Origin: Streptomyces rugosispiralis
GTDB lineage: Bacteria; Actinomycetota; Actinomycetes; Streptomycetales; Streptomycetaceae
Assembly: GCF_024505145.1 (NCBI RefSeq)
Contig: NZ_JANIAA010000013.1
Coordinates: 62,001 to 126,000 of the forward strand
DNA: 64,000 bases
Direction of reading: 5' to 3'
Made by a program: the position numbers and the translations under genes. Shown here in pieces: positions 1 to 9,085 of this stretch (positions within the stretch are counted from its first letter, which is position 1; every line of letters begins with the position of its first letter). The notes below the pieces were generated by a model. The model saw only the letters and a list, made by a program, of their open reading frames with translations, made no database searches and had not been told where the DNA came from.

Positions 1-212
1 ACCGCGGCACCTCGGGCCCTTACGGCCGCCACGGCCCTCTCCGGCCGGGCCTCGGGTCCGGGCAGGCCACGACCGCTCCCCGTCCGGCCGGGCGCGGAAC
101 GGGGTCGCGGGCGGTCCGCGATCCGTACTGCGCGGTCACTCCCGGGTGCGCTCCGCCCGTGACCCCTGACCCAGCCCCCGCCTTGCGCGACCGCGCCCGG
201 CGGCCCGCCGCT

Positions 213-395
213 TCAGCGGCCCAGCTGCTTACGGGTCGCCCTGTTCAGCCTGCGGCGCTGGGAGGGGTCCAGCAGCAGATAGGCCGCCGCCGGCACTCCG
301 ACGATCACCAGCAGCGCAGCCCAGAAGGGCAACACCCAGAGCAGGATCACACCCGCCACCACACCACCGGTGGCGACCTTCGCGCGTGTGGACAT
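213..395 (-). CDS. Small hydrophobic membrane protein, unknown function
   Basis: This 60-residue protein has a polar N-terminus (MSTRAKVATGG), one long hydrophobic stretch covering roughly residues 9-42 (probably one or two membrane passes), and a strongly basic tail rich in Arg and Lys (DPSQRRRLNRATRKQLGR). I chose the ATG at 395 because an AAGGAGG ribosome-binding site lies 7 bases upstream; an in-frame ATG 33 bases earlier has no such site. The positive tail would be cytoplasmic by the positive-inside rule. It stands alone, divergent from the SNF2 gene. I do not recognise the family and assign no function. Confidence 0.7.
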   Translation of the reverse strand: MSTRAKVATGGVVAGVILLWVLPFWAALLVIVGVPAAAYLLLDPSQRRRLNRATRKQLGR

Positions 396-536
396 CTCAC
401 CCGCCTCCTTCACGGCCCATAGCCGCACTCACTCCACACAACGGACGCCGACGGCACCCGGTTCCTCCCCGCGCCGTGATCCTGTACCCTCGGGCGGCCG
501 GGCTCGACTAGTCAAATTTGAGGAACGCTCAGCGCT

Positions 537-3476
537 GTGACACCACCCTCCGCGGCAACACCCTCCGACATCGCAGAACTCTCCCGCTGCACCGCGGTCT
601 TCCTACCCGGTGACCCGGCACGCACCGGCCGGGTCGCCTTCTGGCGGCCGGACGGCGCGACTCCCTCCGGCCCCGCCACCGGCTCCACCGAGGAGCTGAC
701 GGTCGTCGTCCCGGCGGACGGCACCGACGACGGCCCCCATGACGACCCCACCCCCATCGGCCCGGACGTCCGGACGCGCACCGTAAGAGCGCTCGTACTG
801 CCCCTGGGCGAGGCGCTCCCGGTGCTCACCCGGGTCCGGGCGCGGGCCGCGCAGGCCGGGCCGGGGCAGTGCGACCCCGCCACGGCCTTCTGGGGCGCCG
901 CCGCCGTACTCGCCCTCCAACTCGCGGCCCGCGGAAGGCTGCTGCCCGGGCTCAGCGCCACCGACCACGACGCGTGGCGCGTCGGTCCGCTCGCCCCCGA
1001 CGATCTGACGCGGGTGCGTGAGCTGGCCGCCGCCATGCCGCCCACGGCCCACGCCACGCCGCTGCCCGTCTCCGGCCCGGTGCTGCTGCCCGAGCCCGAG
1101 CGGCATCTGCGGGCGTTCCTGGACGCGGTGGCGGACGGGCTGCCGCGCTCGCCCGCGGCGGCGCTGGCCGCGGGCGGCCCCGCCTTCGCCGCCCCGGCGC
1201 CACGGCGGCTGCCCGAACAGCGTGCCTGGGCCGCCGACGTGGCCGCTGGGCACGACGCGGGGGTGCGGCTCTCGATCCGTATCGAGCTGCTGCACGGCGT
1301 CGGTGGGAACGGTAAGGCGGACGGGCCGCGCTTCCGCGCCGTACTCCAGTTGCACAGCCTCACCGATCCGGCGCTGGTCGCGGAGGCGGCCGATGTCTGG
1401 GCGGGGACCTCGCCCATCACCCCGGCCCTCGGTCCGCGCGCCCGTATGGACGCCCTGCTGACCCTGCGGCGCGCGGCCCGCGCCTGGGCGCCGCTCACCC
1501 CGCTGCTGTCGGCCGCCGTGCCCGACGCACTCGACCTCGCCGACGAGGAGGTCACCGAGTTGCTCGGTCCGGCCGCCGGGGCGCTGGACGCCGCCGGGGT
1601 CCAGGTGCACTGGCCCAGGGAGCTGGCCCGCGGACTCACCGCCCGTGCCGTCATCGGCCCGGACGGCGACGACGAGACTCAGGACGACGCCGGGCCCCGG
1701 TTCCCCTCCTTCCTCTCCGCCGACGCGCTGCTGCGCTTCAGCTGGCGGCTCGCCATGGGCGGCCAGGAGCTCACCCGCGCCGAGCTCGACGGGCTCGCCG
1801 AGGCCAGCCGGCCGGTGGTACGGCTGCGTGACCAGTGGGTCCTCCTCGACCCCGAGGCGGTGCGCCGCGTCCAGGACCGGCAGGACCGCAAGCTCACCCC
1901 CGCCGACGCCCTCGGTGCCGTCCTTACCGGTCACACGGAGGCCGACGGCACCGATGTGGAGGTGCGGGCCACCGGCTGGCTGGAGGCCCTGCGGGACCAC
2001 CTCGCCGACCCCGAGGGGACCGCCGGCCCCGAGCGGGCGCCCGTGTCGCAGCCCCCCGCCCTGGCCGCCACGCTGCGCGACTATCAGCTGCACGGCCTGG
2101 ACTGGCTGGTCCGGATGACCTCGATCGGCCTCGGCGGCTGTCTCGCCGACGACATGGGGCTCGGCAAGACCATCACCCTCATCGCGCTTCATCTGCACCG
2201 TATGGGCGTCCCCGAAGCCTCCGGGCCCACTCTGGTGGTCTGCCCCACCTCGCTGATGGGCAACTGGCGGCGCGAGATCGAGCGGTTCGCGCCGGGCACC
2301 CCGGTGCGCCGCTACCACGGCTCCACGCGCAGCCTGGACGGCCTTACGGACGACGAGTTCGTCCTCACCACCTACGGCACGATGCGGCTCGACGCGCGGC
2401 GACTGGCCGAGGCCGGGCCGTGGGGCATGGTGGTCGCGGACGAGGCGCAGCATGTGAAGAACCCGTTCTCGGCGACGGCGCGGCAGCTGCGGACCATCGG
2501 CGCGAAGGCCCGCGTGGCGCTCTCCGGAACACCCATCGAGAACAACCTCTCCGAGCTGTGGGCGATCCTCGACTGGACCACGCCGGGAGTGCTGGGCACC
2601 CATGGAGCGTTCCGCAGGCGCTACGCCCAGGCCGTGGAGAGCGGAAGCGACCCCGAGGCCGCCGCGCGGCTGGCGAAACTGGTCCGCCCCTTCCTGCTCA
2701 GGCGCCGCAAGTCCGACCCCGGTATCGCCCCCGAACTGCCGCCGAAGACCGAGACGGACCGGGCCGTGGCGCTCACCAAGGAGCAGGCCGGGCTCTACGA
2801 GGCGGTGGTGCGCGAGATCCTCGCCGAGATCTCCGGCACCGGCGGTCTCGTCCGGCGCGGGCTCATCGTCAAGCTCCTGACCGGTCTGAAGCAGATCTGC
2901 AATCACCCGGCGCAGTATCTGAAGGAGGACCGTCCGGTGGTCCCCGGGCGCTCCGGCAAGCTGGAGCTGCTCGACGAGCTGCTGGACACCATCCTGGCCG
3001 AGGGCGCGAGCGTCCTGGTCTTCACCCAGTACGTCCAGATGGCGCGCATCCTCGAGGGCCATCTGGCCGCGCGCGGGGTGCCGGCCCAGCTGCTGCACGG
3101 CGGTACGCCGGTGGCGCGCCGCGAGGAGATGGTGCGGCGCTTCCAGGACGGCGAGGTCCCGGTGTTCCTGTTGTCGCTGAAGGCGGCCGGCACGGGGCTC
3201 AACCTCACCCGGGCCGGGCATGTCGTGCACTACGACCGCTGGTGGAACCCGGCCGTCGAGGCGCAGGCCACCGACCGCGCCTACCGCATCGGCCAGACCC
3301 AGCCGGTGCAGGTCCACCGCATCATCGCGGAGGGGACCGTGGAGGACCGCATCGCCGCGATGCTGACCCGCAAGCGGGAGCTGGCGGACGCCGTGCTCGG
3401 CTCCGGCGAGGGCGCGCTGACCGTACTGACCGACGCCGAGCTGGCGGAGCTCGTGGAGCTGAGGGGGACCGAATGA
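537..3476 (+). CDS. SNF2-family DEAD/DEAH-box helicase-like ATPase
   Basis: A 979-residue Swi2/Snf2 ATPase. Swi2/Snf2 proteins translocate on double-stranded DNA using ATP; the role of the bacterial members is largely unknown. The N-terminal half (about residues 1-480) is the SNF2-associated region seen in bacterial members. Motif I DDMGLGKT is near residue 538, motif II DEAQ near 635, motif III SGTPIEN near 662, and the C-terminal helicase lobe carries KAAGTGLNL near 880 and RAYRIGQTQ near 915. All nucleotide-binding motifs look intact. The start is a GTG at 537. The stop overlaps the ATG of the SWIM zinc-finger gene by 4 bases (ATGA), so the two are translationally coupled, a pairing common in actinomycetes. 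Confidence 0.93.
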   Translation: MTPPSAATPSDIAELSRCTAVFLPGDPARTGRVAFWRPDGATPSGPATGSTEELTVVVPADGTDDGPHDDPTPIGPDVRTRTVRALVLPLGEALPVLTRVRARAAQAGPGQCDPATAFWGAAAVLALQLAARGRLLPGLSATDHDAWRVGPLAPDDLTRVRELAAAMPPTAHATPLPVSGPVLLPEPERHLRAFLDAVADGLPRSPAAALAAGGPAFAAPAPRRLPEQRAWAADVAAGHDAGVRLSIRIELLHGVGGNGKADGPRFRAVLQLHSLTDPALVAEAADVWAGTSPITPALGPRARMDALLTLRRAARAWAPLTPLLSAAVPDALDLADEEVTELLGPAAGALDAAGVQVHWPRELARGLTARAVIGPDGDDETQDDAGPRFPSFLSADALLRFSWRLAMGGQELTRAELDGLAEASRPVVRLRDQWVLLDPEAVRRVQDRQDRKLTPADALGAVLTGHTEADGTDVEVRATGWLEALRDHLADPEGTAGPERAPVSQPPALAATLRDYQLHGLDWLVRMTSIGLGGCLADDMGLGKTITLIALHLHRMGVPEASGPTLVVCPTSLMGNWRREIERFAPGTPVRRYHGSTRSLDGLTDDEFVLTTYGTMRLDARRLAEAGPWGMVVADEAQHVKNPFSATARQLRTIGAKARVALSGTPIENNLSELWAILDWTTPGVLGTHGAFRRRYAQAVESGSDPEAAARLAKLVRPFLLRRRKSDPGIAPELPPKTETDRAVALTKEQAGLYEAVVREILAEISGTGGLVRRGLIVKLLTGLKQICNHPAQYLKEDRPVVPGRSGKLELLDELLDTILAEGASVLVFTQYVQMARILEGHLAARGVPAQLLHGGTPVARREEMVRRFQDGEVPVFLLSLKAAGTGLNLTRAGHVVHYDRWWNPAVEAQATDRAYRIGQTQPVQVHRIIAEGTVEDRIAAMLTRKRELADAVLGSGEGALTVLTDAELAELVELRGTE

Positions 3477-4747
3477 GCGGTACCGAGTCCGAGCGCACCT
3501 TCGCCGCGCTGCCGCCCGCCCGTGGCCGCGGCTTCGCCCGCACCTGGTGGGGGCAGGCGTGGCTGAAGGCCCTGGAGGACACGGCGCTGGACGGCGAACA
3601 GCTGAGGCGCGGCCGCAAGCAGGCGCGCGAGGGAGCGGTGGGCGCGGTGTGCGTACGCCCCGGCCGGGTCACCGCGGTGGTGCGGGACCGCGACCGCACG
3701 CCTTACCGGTCCGATGTGCTGCTGCGGGAGTTCACCGACGCGGAGTGGGACCGGCTGCTGGAGGTGGTCGTGGACCGCTCCGGCCATATCGCCGCCCTGC
3801 TGGACCGCGACATGCCCCCGCAACTGGCCGAGGACGCGGCGGTCGTGGGCGTCGAACTGCTGCCGGGGATAGGCGATCTGGAGCCGGAGTGCGGCTGCGA
3901 GGCGTGGGACCACTGCCCGCACACCGCCGCGCTGTGCTACCAGCTCGCCCGGCTGCTGGACGAGGATCCGTATGTGCTGCTCCTGATGCGCGGTCGCGGG
4001 GAGCGGGAGCTGCTGGACGAGCTCCAGGTGCGCAGCGCGGCGCGGGCCGCCCGGCACCTTCCGCGGGCGCCGGAGGACGCCGCTCGGCCGGCTCCGGAGG
4101 GCGTACCGGCCCGGGAGGCGTTCGCCGCGCCGGGGCCGCCCCTGCCCGGGCCCCCGCCCGCCGTCGCAGCGCCCGGCCGTCCTCCGGCGCTGGCGGGCGG
4201 CACGGACCCGGCCGAGGGGCTGGACGTGGCCGCGCTGGAGTTCCTGGCGGCGGACGCCGCGGTACGCGCCCAGCGGCTGCTGGCCGAAGCGCTCGCACCC
4301 GGCCACGCCACTTCCCCGGTCCCGGCCGCGCCGACGGTGTGGGAGGACACGGTGCGGCTGACCGCCGCCGGTCCCCCGGCCCCGATCGCCGCCCGGCTCG
4401 CGGCGGGCTGCGGGCGTGACCGCACCGATCTGGCGCGGGCCGTCCGCGCCTGGGAGCACGGCGGGGCCGCCGCGCTCACCGTGCTGGAGGAGGAGTGGAC
4501 GCCGGACGCGGAAGCGCTCGCGCGGGCCCGCGCCCAGCTCACGGCCGCCTGGGAAGGGGACGAGCGGACACCCCGGCTGCGCGCCACGGCGAACCGCTGG
4601 ACGGTGGTGGGCGCCGATCTCCAGGTGCGCTTCGGACACGACGGGCGCTGGTGGCCGTACCGCAGGGAGCGTGGCCGCTGGTGGCCCGCGGGCCCGGCCG
4701 GACACGACCCGGCGGCGGCGCTTGCGATGCCCGGCTCCGACGGCTGA
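3473..4747 (+). CDS. SWIM zinc-finger protein, partner of the SNF2 ATPase
   Basis: This 424-residue protein has a SWIM zinc-finger signature (CxC...CxH) in CGCEAWDHCPH near residue 140. SWIM domains are predicted to bind DNA or protein through zinc. The N-terminus is rich in Arg and Trp (FARTWWGQAWLKALED), as in this family. A Pro/Ala-rich linker lies around residues 195-245, and the C-terminal part is an alpha-helical region ending in a Trp/Arg-rich segment (WWPYRRERGRWWP). It overlaps the SNF2 gene by 4 bases. This gene order suggests one DNA-remodelling unit, but the biological process is not known. Confidence 0.88.
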   Translation: MSGTESERTFAALPPARGRGFARTWWGQAWLKALEDTALDGEQLRRGRKQAREGAVGAVCVRPGRVTAVVRDRDRTPYRSDVLLREFTDAEWDRLLEVVVDRSGHIAALLDRDMPPQLAEDAAVVGVELLPGIGDLEPECGCEAWDHCPHTAALCYQLARLLDEDPYVLLLMRGRGERELLDELQVRSAARAARHLPRAPEDAARPAPEGVPAREAFAAPGPPLPGPPPAVAAPGRPPALAGGTDPAEGLDVAALEFLAADAAVRAQRLLAEALAPGHATSPVPAAPTVWEDTVRLTAAGPPAPIAARLAAGCGRDRTDLARAVRAWEHGGAAALTVLEEEWTPDAEALARARAQLTAAWEGDERTPRLRATANRWTVVGADLQVRFGHDGRWWPYRRERGRWWPAGPAGHDPAAALAMPGSDG

Positions 4748-5019
4748 CGCGGCGGCGCACGGCCGGTGGCGGCGTCCCGTCCGCCATCGGCCACGGGCCA
4801 CGGACCGGGCCAGGATCGTTCGCCCCATCCCGACGGCGCCGCGGTGCCCGCGGACAAGAGGGGCGGAAGGTTGCGGCGGCCCGGCTGTCCATGTGCCGAC
4901 GCTGTGCGCCGAAGAAGCAGCCGCGCCGAAGGCAGCAGGGCGGCAACCTTTGGGTGGGCTGTGGAGACCGTAAGGCGTCAACCCCCTCGGCACGCCTCCA
5001 CGGGACGGAGTCACCGACC

Positions 5020-6096
5020 ATGACCCTCAGTCCACGGCGCCCCCGGCGCCGCCGCCCCGCTCCGCTCATCGGCTCCCTGGCCCTGGCCACCGGCGTCGGG
5101 CTCGCCGTCGCCCCGGCCCACGCCGCCGCGCCCCCGGCCGCCGCGGCGGCCACCATCGTGGTGGCCAAGGACGGCAGCGGCACCTACACCACCGTGCAGG
5201 CGGCCGTCGACGCGGTGCCGGCGAACAACCCGTCCGCCGTCACCATCTCCGTCAAACCCGGTACGTACCGCGAGACGGTGAAGGTCCCCGCCAACAAGCC
5301 GCATATCCGGCTGGTGGGGACCACGAGCAGCAAGAACGATGTGACGATCGTCTACAACAACGCCTCCGGCACCCCCAAGCCCGGCGGAGGCACCTACGGC
5401 ACCAGCGGCAGCGCGACGGTGGCCGTCGAGGCCGATGACTTCCAGGCCCGCAATCTGCAGTTCGTGAACGACTTCAACGAGGGCAACACCAGCATCACCG
5501 ACAAGCAGGCGGTCGCGCTGCGCACCGCGGGCGACCGGATCGTCCTGGACAACATCGGCGCGGTCGGGGACCAGGACACCCTGCTGCTGGACTCGGCGAG
5601 CAAGGACAAGGTCGGCCGGGTGTACATCAACAACGCCTGGATCCAGGGGAATGTCGACTTCATCTTCGGCCGGGCCTCCGCCGTGCTCAACAAGTCGGCG
5701 ATCCGGCTCGTCAAGCGCTACGACGGCAGCTCCGGCGGCTATGTCGCGGCGCCCTCGACGGCGGCGGGGAAGAAGGGCTTCCTGTTCATCAACAGCAACA
5801 TCACCGGGGATGTGAACTCCCGGTCGTTCTATCTCGGCCGCCCCTGGCACGCGGGCGGCGATGCCAGTCTCGATCCGCAGGCGATCGTTCGCAATACGGA
5901 TCTGTCAGCGGCGATCAAGACCACACCGTGGACGGACATGAGCGGCTTCTCCTGGAAGGACGACCGCTTCGCGGAGTACAAGAACACCGGCGCCGGTTCC
6001 GGTGCGGCGAGTACCGACCGGCCGCAGCTGACCGACGCCCAGGCCGCGGACTACGAGATCGCCGACTGGCTCGGCGGCTGGCAGCCGTCGTCCTGA
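5020..6096 (+). CDS. Secreted pectinesterase (pectin methylesterase)
   Basis: A 358-residue secreted enzyme expected to de-esterify methyl-galacturonate units of plant pectin. An Arg-rich N-terminus followed by a hydrophobic stretch ends in an AHA-AAP signal-peptidase site near residue 36. The right-handed beta-helix motifs of family CE8 are present: GTYRETV, QAVALRT (near 163), GDQDTLLL (near 183, catalytic Asp), GNVDFIFGR (near 210, nucleophile Asp) and LGRPW (near 272, catalytic Arg). A GGACGGAG site lies ahead of the ATG. The 272 bases upstream hold no other gene. It is a single-gene unit ending in a strong hairpin, and fits a plant-debris lifestyle together with the neighbouring xylose genes. 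Confidence 0.93.
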   Translation: MTLSPRRPRRRRPAPLIGSLALATGVGLAVAPAHAAAPPAAAAATIVVAKDGSGTYTTVQAAVDAVPANNPSAVTISVKPGTYRETVKVPANKPHIRLVGTTSSKNDVTIVYNNASGTPKPGGGTYGTSGSATVAVEADDFQARNLQFVNDFNEGNTSITDKQAVALRTAGDRIVLDNIGAVGDQDTLLLDSASKDKVGRVYINNAWIQGNVDFIFGRASAVLNKSAIRLVKRYDGSSGGYVAAPSTAAGKKGFLFINSNITGDVNSRSFYLGRPWHAGGDASLDPQAIVRNTDLSAAIKTTPWTDMSGFSWKDDRFAEYKNTGAGSGAASTDRPQLTDAQAADYEIADWLGGWQPSS

Positions 6097-6132
6097 GCGG
6101 TCGGCCACCGGAGTCCTGAGCCGGTGAGAGCC

Positions 6133-6172
6133 CCGGCCGCCGGTCCCGTCGGGGGGCGGGACCGGCGGCCGG
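6133..6172. terminator. Strong bidirectional hairpin
   Basis: Two 16-base arms (6133-6148 and 6157-6172) pair perfectly around an 8-base loop. The hairpin lies between the convergent pectinesterase and xylA genes and has no U-tract, as is common for actinomycete terminators. Confidence 0.8.
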
Positions 6173-6233
6173 ACACGGCCGGCCGGGCCCGGCCTTCGCG
6201 CCTGGTCACCCGCGCCCGGCCGGCCGCGCCCGG

Positions 6234-7406
6234 TCAGCCGCGCGCGGCCAGCAGATGGTCCATGGCCAGCTGGTCGAGGCGCTCGAAGGCCATACCGCGC
6301 TCGGCGGCCGCCTCGACGTCGAAGTCCTCGAAGGCGGTGCGGTCCGCGAGCAGCGCCGCCGGGGTCTCGCCCTCGTCGAGGGTCGGCAGGCCGAGCTGGT
6401 CCAGGCGCGAGGCGCGCAGCGCCTCCTGGACCTCGGGGTCGGCGCGGAAGGCGGCCGCGCGCTCCTTGAGGATGAGGTAGTTGCGCATGCAGCCCGCCGC
6501 CGAGGCCCAGACGCCCGAGATGTCCTCGGTGCGCGGGGGCTTGAAGTCGAAGTGGCGGGGGCCCTCGTAGCCTCCGGTCTCCAACAGGTCGACCAGCCAG
6601 AAGGCGGCCCGCAGATCGCCCGCGCCGAACCGCAGATCCTGGTCGTACTTGATGCCGTTCTGGCCGTTGAGGTCGATGTGGAAGAGCTTGCCCGCCCACA
6701 GCGCCTGCGCGATGCCGTGCGGGAAGTTCAGCCCGGCCATCTGCTCGTGGCCCACCTCCGGGTTGACCCCGTACAGCTCGGGCCGCTCCAGCCGCTCGAT
6801 GAAGGCCAGGGCGTGGCCGACGGTCGGCAGCAGGATGTCGCCGCGCGGCTCGTTGGGCTTGGGCTCGATGGCGAAGCGCAGATCGTAGCCCTGCTCGGTG
6901 ACGTACGCGCCGAGCAGGTCGAACGCCTCCTTCATCCGGTCGAGCGCGGCGCGTACGTCCTTGGCGCCGCCGGACTCGGCGCCCTCGCGGCCGCCCCAGG
7001 CCACATAGGTCTTCGCGCCCAACTCGGCGGCGAGGTCGATGTTGCGCATGGTCTTGCGCAGCGCGTAGCGGCGGACATCGCGGTCGTTGGCGGTGAAGGC
7101 GCCGTCCTTGAAGACCGGATGGGTGAAGAGGTTGGTGGTGGCCATGGGGACGGTCATCCCGGTGGCGTCCAGGGCCTGCCGGAAGCGCTTGATGTGCGAT
7201 TCGCGCTCGGTCTCGGAAGCCCCGAAGGGGATGAGGTCGTCGTCGTGGAAGGTGACGCCGTACGCGCCGAGTTCGGCGAGCCGGGTCACGGACTCCACGG
7301 GGTCGAGCGCCGGGCGGGTGGCGTCCCCGAACGGGTCCCGGCCCTGCCAGCCGACCGTCCACAGTCCGAAGGTGAACCTGTCCTCGGGGGTGGGGTTGTA
7401 GCTCAT
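6234..7406 (-). CDS. xylA: Xylose isomerase
   Basis: A 390-residue class I xylose isomerase, converting D-xylose to D-xylulose in the cytoplasm (and glucose to fructose). The catalytic His54 and Asp57 fall at the canonical places in VTFHDDDLIPFG. The metal ligands are seen in AIEPKPNEPRGD, in the GHEQMAGLNF region and in HFDFKPPRTED. The length matches Streptomyces and Actinoplanes enzymes. A GAGGGAG site precedes the ATG at 7406. It diverges from xylB, sharing a 118-base control region. Confidence 0.98.
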   Translation of the reverse strand: MSYNPTPEDRFTFGLWTVGWQGRDPFGDATRPALDPVESVTRLAELGAYGVTFHDDDLIPFGASETERESHIKRFRQALDATGMTVPMATTNLFTHPVFKDGAFTANDRDVRRYALRKTMRNIDLAAELGAKTYVAWGGREGAESGGAKDVRAALDRMKEAFDLLGAYVTEQGYDLRFAIEPKPNEPRGDILLPTVGHALAFIERLERPELYGVNPEVGHEQMAGLNFPHGIAQALWAGKLFHIDLNGQNGIKYDQDLRFGAGDLRAAFWLVDLLETGGYEGPRHFDFKPPRTEDISGVWASAAGCMRNYLILKERAAAFRADPEVQEALRASRLDQLGLPTLDEGETPAALLADRTAFEDFDVEAAAERGMAFERLDQLAMDHLLAARG

Positions 7407-7439
7407 CGCGGCTCCCTCGCCTATTTCGTCATGGCGCTT

Positions 7440-7451
7440 TACAAATTAGTA
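7440..7451. promoter_or_regulatory. Candidate operator in the xylA-xylB divergent promoter
   Basis: TACAAATTAGTA is symmetric at 10 of 12 positions and is the only AT-rich block in the xylA/xylB intergenic region. The ROK regulator gene follows xylB directly, so this is the obvious candidate for its binding site. The assignment is inference. Confidence 0.5.
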
Positions 7452-7524
7452 TGCGCGAGCATTCCGGGGAAGCCCCGTACAGCCCGCACACTGCACGCCC
7501 CATGAACGCAAGGGAGAGCGCGAG

Positions 7525-8982
7525 ATGGCAGCAGCAGCCGTGCCCGTGCCGCAAGGACCGCTCGTCGTCGGCGTGGACAGCTCCACGCAGTCGACCAAGG
7601 CGCTCGTCGTCGACTCCGCGACCGGTGCGGTCGTCGCCCGAGGACAGGCCCCGCACACCGTCGGCGGCGGCAGCGACGGCACCGGTAAGGAGTCCGTTCC
7701 CGAGCAGTGGTGGGAGGCGCTCACCGAGGCGCTGCGCCAGTGCGGGACCCCGGCCCGGGAGGCGGCCGCGGTCTCCGTGGGCGGCCAGCAGCACGGCCTG
7801 GTCACGCTGGACGCCTCGGGCCGCTCGGTGCGACCCGCCCTGCTGTGGAACGACGTGCGCTCCGCGCCGCAGCGCGACCGGCTCATCGAGGAGCTGGGCG
7901 GGCCCAAGGCGTGGGCGGAGCGGGTGGGCAGCGTGCCCGCGCCCGCCTTCACCGTCACCAAGTGGGCCTGGCTCATGGAGAACGAGCCGGAGGCGGCCCG
8001 CGCCGCCGCGGCCGTCCGGCTTCCCCACGACTACCTCACCGAGCGGCTCACCGGCTACGGCACCACCGACCGGGGCGACGCCTCTGGCACCGGCTGGTGG
8101 GCCTCGAGTACCGAGTCCTACGACGAGGAGATCCTGGACCGGGTCGGGCTCTCCCCCGAGCTGCTGCCGCGCGTGCTGCGCCACGGCGAGGCCGCCGGGA
8201 CCGTACGGGAGCTGCCCGATCTGCCACTGCCCACCGGCGCCCTGGTGGCCACCGGCACGGGCGACAACATGGCGGCCGCGCTGGGGCTCGGTCTGCGCCC
8301 GGGGCAGCCGGTGCTGAGTCTGGGCACCTCCGGCACCGTCTACGCGGTCTCGGCCCACCGGCCCGCCGACCCCACCGGGGTGGTCGCGGGGTTCGCCGAC
8401 TCGCGTGACGCCTGGCTGCCGCTGGCGTGCACGCTCAACTGCACCCTCGCGGTCGACCGGATCGCGGCGCTGCTGGGCCGCGACCGGGAGGCGGTGGAGC
8501 CGGGCGGCTCGGCCGTGCTGCTGCCGTTCCTCGACGGCGAGCGCACCCCCCATCTGCCGAACGCCTCGGGGCTGCTGCACGGTCTGCGCCACGACACCAC
8601 ACCCGGCCAGGTGCTCCAGGCCGCCTACGACGGGGCCGTGTTCGCCCTGCTCACCGCGTTGGACCAGGTGCTGGACGCGGACGCGGCGCCGGACGCCCCG
8701 CTGCTGCTCATCGGCGGCGGAGCCAAGGGCACCGCGTGGCGGGAGACGGTCCGGCGGCTGAGCGGACGCCCGGTCCAGGTGCCCCGGGCCGAGGAGTTGG
8801 TCGCTCTCGGGGCCGCCGCGCAGGCCGCGGGGGTGCTGCTGGGCGAGGACCCGGCGGCGGTGGCGCGGCGCTGGTCGACCGCCGAGGGGCCGTCCTACGG
8901 CCCGGTGCCCCGCGACGAGGCGGCGCTGGAGCGGCTCTCCCGGGTGCTGGCGAACGCGGACGGACTGCTGCGCCACGCGTGA
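7525..8982 (+). CDS. xylB: Xylulokinase
   Basis: A 485-residue FGGY-family kinase that phosphorylates D-xylulose to xylulose 5-phosphate for the pentose phosphate pathway. The N-terminal phosphate loop reads GVDSSTQSTKALV, QQHGLV and WNDVRS match the substrate face, GTGDNMAAALG (near 244-254) contains the catalytic Asp, and LSLGTSGTV and the C-terminal GGGAKGTAWRE complete the ATP side. A GGGAGAG site precedes the ATG. The N-terminus adds only about 14 residues before the fold begins, so there is no long disordered tail. That matters because xylulokinases have been proposed as cargo of some Family 2 encapsulins, and two such shell genes start 3.2 kb downstream. Confidence 0.97.
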   Translation: MAAAAVPVPQGPLVVGVDSSTQSTKALVVDSATGAVVARGQAPHTVGGGSDGTGKESVPEQWWEALTEALRQCGTPAREAAAVSVGGQQHGLVTLDASGRSVRPALLWNDVRSAPQRDRLIEELGGPKAWAERVGSVPAPAFTVTKWAWLMENEPEAARAAAAVRLPHDYLTERLTGYGTTDRGDASGTGWWASSTESYDEEILDRVGLSPELLPRVLRHGEAAGTVRELPDLPLPTGALVATGTGDNMAAALGLGLRPGQPVLSLGTSGTVYAVSAHRPADPTGVVAGFADSRDAWLPLACTLNCTLAVDRIAALLGRDREAVEPGGSAVLLPFLDGERTPHLPNASGLLHGLRHDTTPGQVLQAAYDGAVFALLTALDQVLDADAAPDAPLLLIGGGAKGTAWRETVRRLSGRPVQVPRAEELVALGAAAQAAGVLLGEDPAAVARRWSTAEGPSYGPVPRDEAALERLSRVLANADGLLRHA

Positions 8983-9085
8983 GCCCGCCGCGCCACGCAT
9001 GAACGCCGTACGGCGGCGACCGGGCGCCCCGGTGTCGTACCGGCCCGGCACAATGAGCGGATCGGCCGAGAGGAGACGGATTCAG

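Noticed and set aside
603..3317. 904-codon minus-strand open frame inside the SNF2 gene
   Set aside because: High GC keeps the antisense frame open; it has no domain-like composition, while the plus-strand frame carries all helicase motifs.
4748..5019. Small ORFs in the gap before the pectinesterase
   Set aside because: No ribosome-binding site or recognisable protein; they lie in the pectinesterase upstream region.
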